From assembly GCA_963808615.1 (NCBI GenBank), contig CAWEGV010000004.1, forward strand, positions 62,001 through 126,000: DNA of 64,000 bases, given 5' to 3'. Position 1 is the first letter of the stretch, and each line of letters begins with the position of its first letter. Below are positions 63,582-64,000 of this stretch, in pieces. The position numbers and the translations under genes are program-made. The DNA comes from Palsa-504 sp963808615. Its GTDB lineage: Bacteria; Actinomycetota; Actinomycetes; Streptosporangiales; Streptosporangiaceae. The notes under the pieces were generated by a model. The model saw only the letters and a list, made by a program, of their open reading frames with translations, was not told where the DNA came from and searched no databases.

Positions 63582-64000
63582 CCACTCCGGCCGCGTTGTC
63601 GGGGTACACCCGCGACACGCCGGGGATGCCCTCCACGGTCGCGTTGAGCGCCACCACCGGCGTGCCGGGCCGCAGTTCCTGCCACAGCCGTACCGACTCG
63701 CCCTTCCCGACCGGGGCTATGGCCAGCCCGGCCAGGCGCTGGGCGGCCATTTCCCGCACCAGCATGCGCTCGCGTTCCACCGAGTAGCGCGAGTCAAGCA
63801 GGAGCAAGGTGGCCCCGGCCTCGTCTGCCGCGTGCTCGGCCCCGCTCAGCACCTCGAGGAAGAACGGATTGCTGAAGTTCCGGATGACCAGGCCATAGGT
63901 GGTGGTCCGTCCTCGCCGCAAGGCCTGGGCCTGAGGATTGGCCCGGTAGCCGAGCTCCGCCGCGGCCGTCAGGATCCGGCGCCGGGTATCTTCGGCGACG
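63582..64000 (-). pseudogene. LacI-family regulator, truncated by deletion (also cut by the window edge)
   Basis: It reads from the right edge: the end of a LacI DNA-binding region (RRRILTAAAELGYRANPQAQALRRG), then the sugar-binding fold (TYGLVIRNFSNPFFLEVLSGAE). It stops resembling the family at RVYPDNAAGVE, after about 140 residues, where the permease sequence takes over out of frame. About 190 C-terminal residues are missing. The start lies outside the window. Confidence 0.8.

Overview
This window is high-GC DNA (strong G/C bias at third codon positions, many GTG starts) from an actinobacterium. The markers are actinobacterial: DUF3040, an Rv2578c-type radical SAM protein, a GAF-ANTAR regulator, and above all a mycofactocin (MFT) system. 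Genus cannot be fixed from the sequence alone.

Layout. 1-13.5 kb is ordinary accessory chromosome: a partial MMPL transporter, a radical SAM protein, two tandem paralogous DHA2 drug-efflux transporters, a Crp/Fnr regulator, an FmdB zinc ribbon with a third MFS transporter, a TMEM175-type channel and a dimethylformamidase-like lipoprotein. From 13.6 to 51.5 kb the window is dominated by mycofactocin genes, scattered and partly duplicated. Locus 1 (13.6-19.7 kb) holds an mftE fragment, a GMC oxidoreductase, mftR, mftA1, a fused mftB1-mftC1 that is frameshifted, and mftF, whose end is hit by an IS630-family element (19640-20859). Locus 2 (20.9-33.4 kb, minus strand) runs mftA2-mftB2-mftC2, two FadH/OYE-type flavoenzymes, a FixB/FixC/FixX/FixA-like electron-transfer flavoprotein set, a PhaB-like reductase and an unusual cytochrome-b gene set. 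Almost every junction is a 4-nt overlap or a short gap.

Locus 3 (33.4-42.6 kb) is a methanol/alcohol oxidation region: an NDMA-dependent methanol dehydrogenase (mno), a His-rich MoxR ATPase, a VWA (CoxE-like) protein with His-rich motifs, a probable mycofactocin methyltransferase (mftM), an MnoSR-like two-component system and an iron-type alcohol dehydrogenase. The mno and mftA2 genes diverge from a 530-bp intergenic region that carries an 82-bp module twice. Locus 4 (42.9-49.3 kb) continues the route: aldehyde dehydrogenase, AMP-forming acetyl-CoA synthetase, thiolase, then inorganic pyrophosphatase and adenylate kinase, which would recycle the PPi and AMP made by the synthetase. mftD lies alone at 50.2-51.5 kb beside a remnant of a second mftF.

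How it may fit together (inference): mycofactocin made by MftA-F accepts electrons from nicotinoprotein alcohol dehydrogenases. The OYE/ETF/GMC/cytochrome-b genes are candidates for passing those electrons to quinone. Aldehyde products go to acetyl-CoA and, through thiolase and PhaB, to 3-hydroxybutyryl-CoA.

52-64 kb is general chromosome: a Lon-N-like protein, PadR, a tungstate/molybdate-type ABC transporter, a MetE fragment, GAF-ANTAR, STAS, a tyrosine phosphatase, and an ABC transporter with a metallophosphoesterase, next to a LacI gene truncated by a deletion.

Caution: several conserved genes carry single-base frameshifts (about 17138, 30602, 36318, 38965, 42245 and 62752). That pattern could be uncorrected sequencing indels rather than biology. 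No tRNA, rRNA or CRISPR array was seen.
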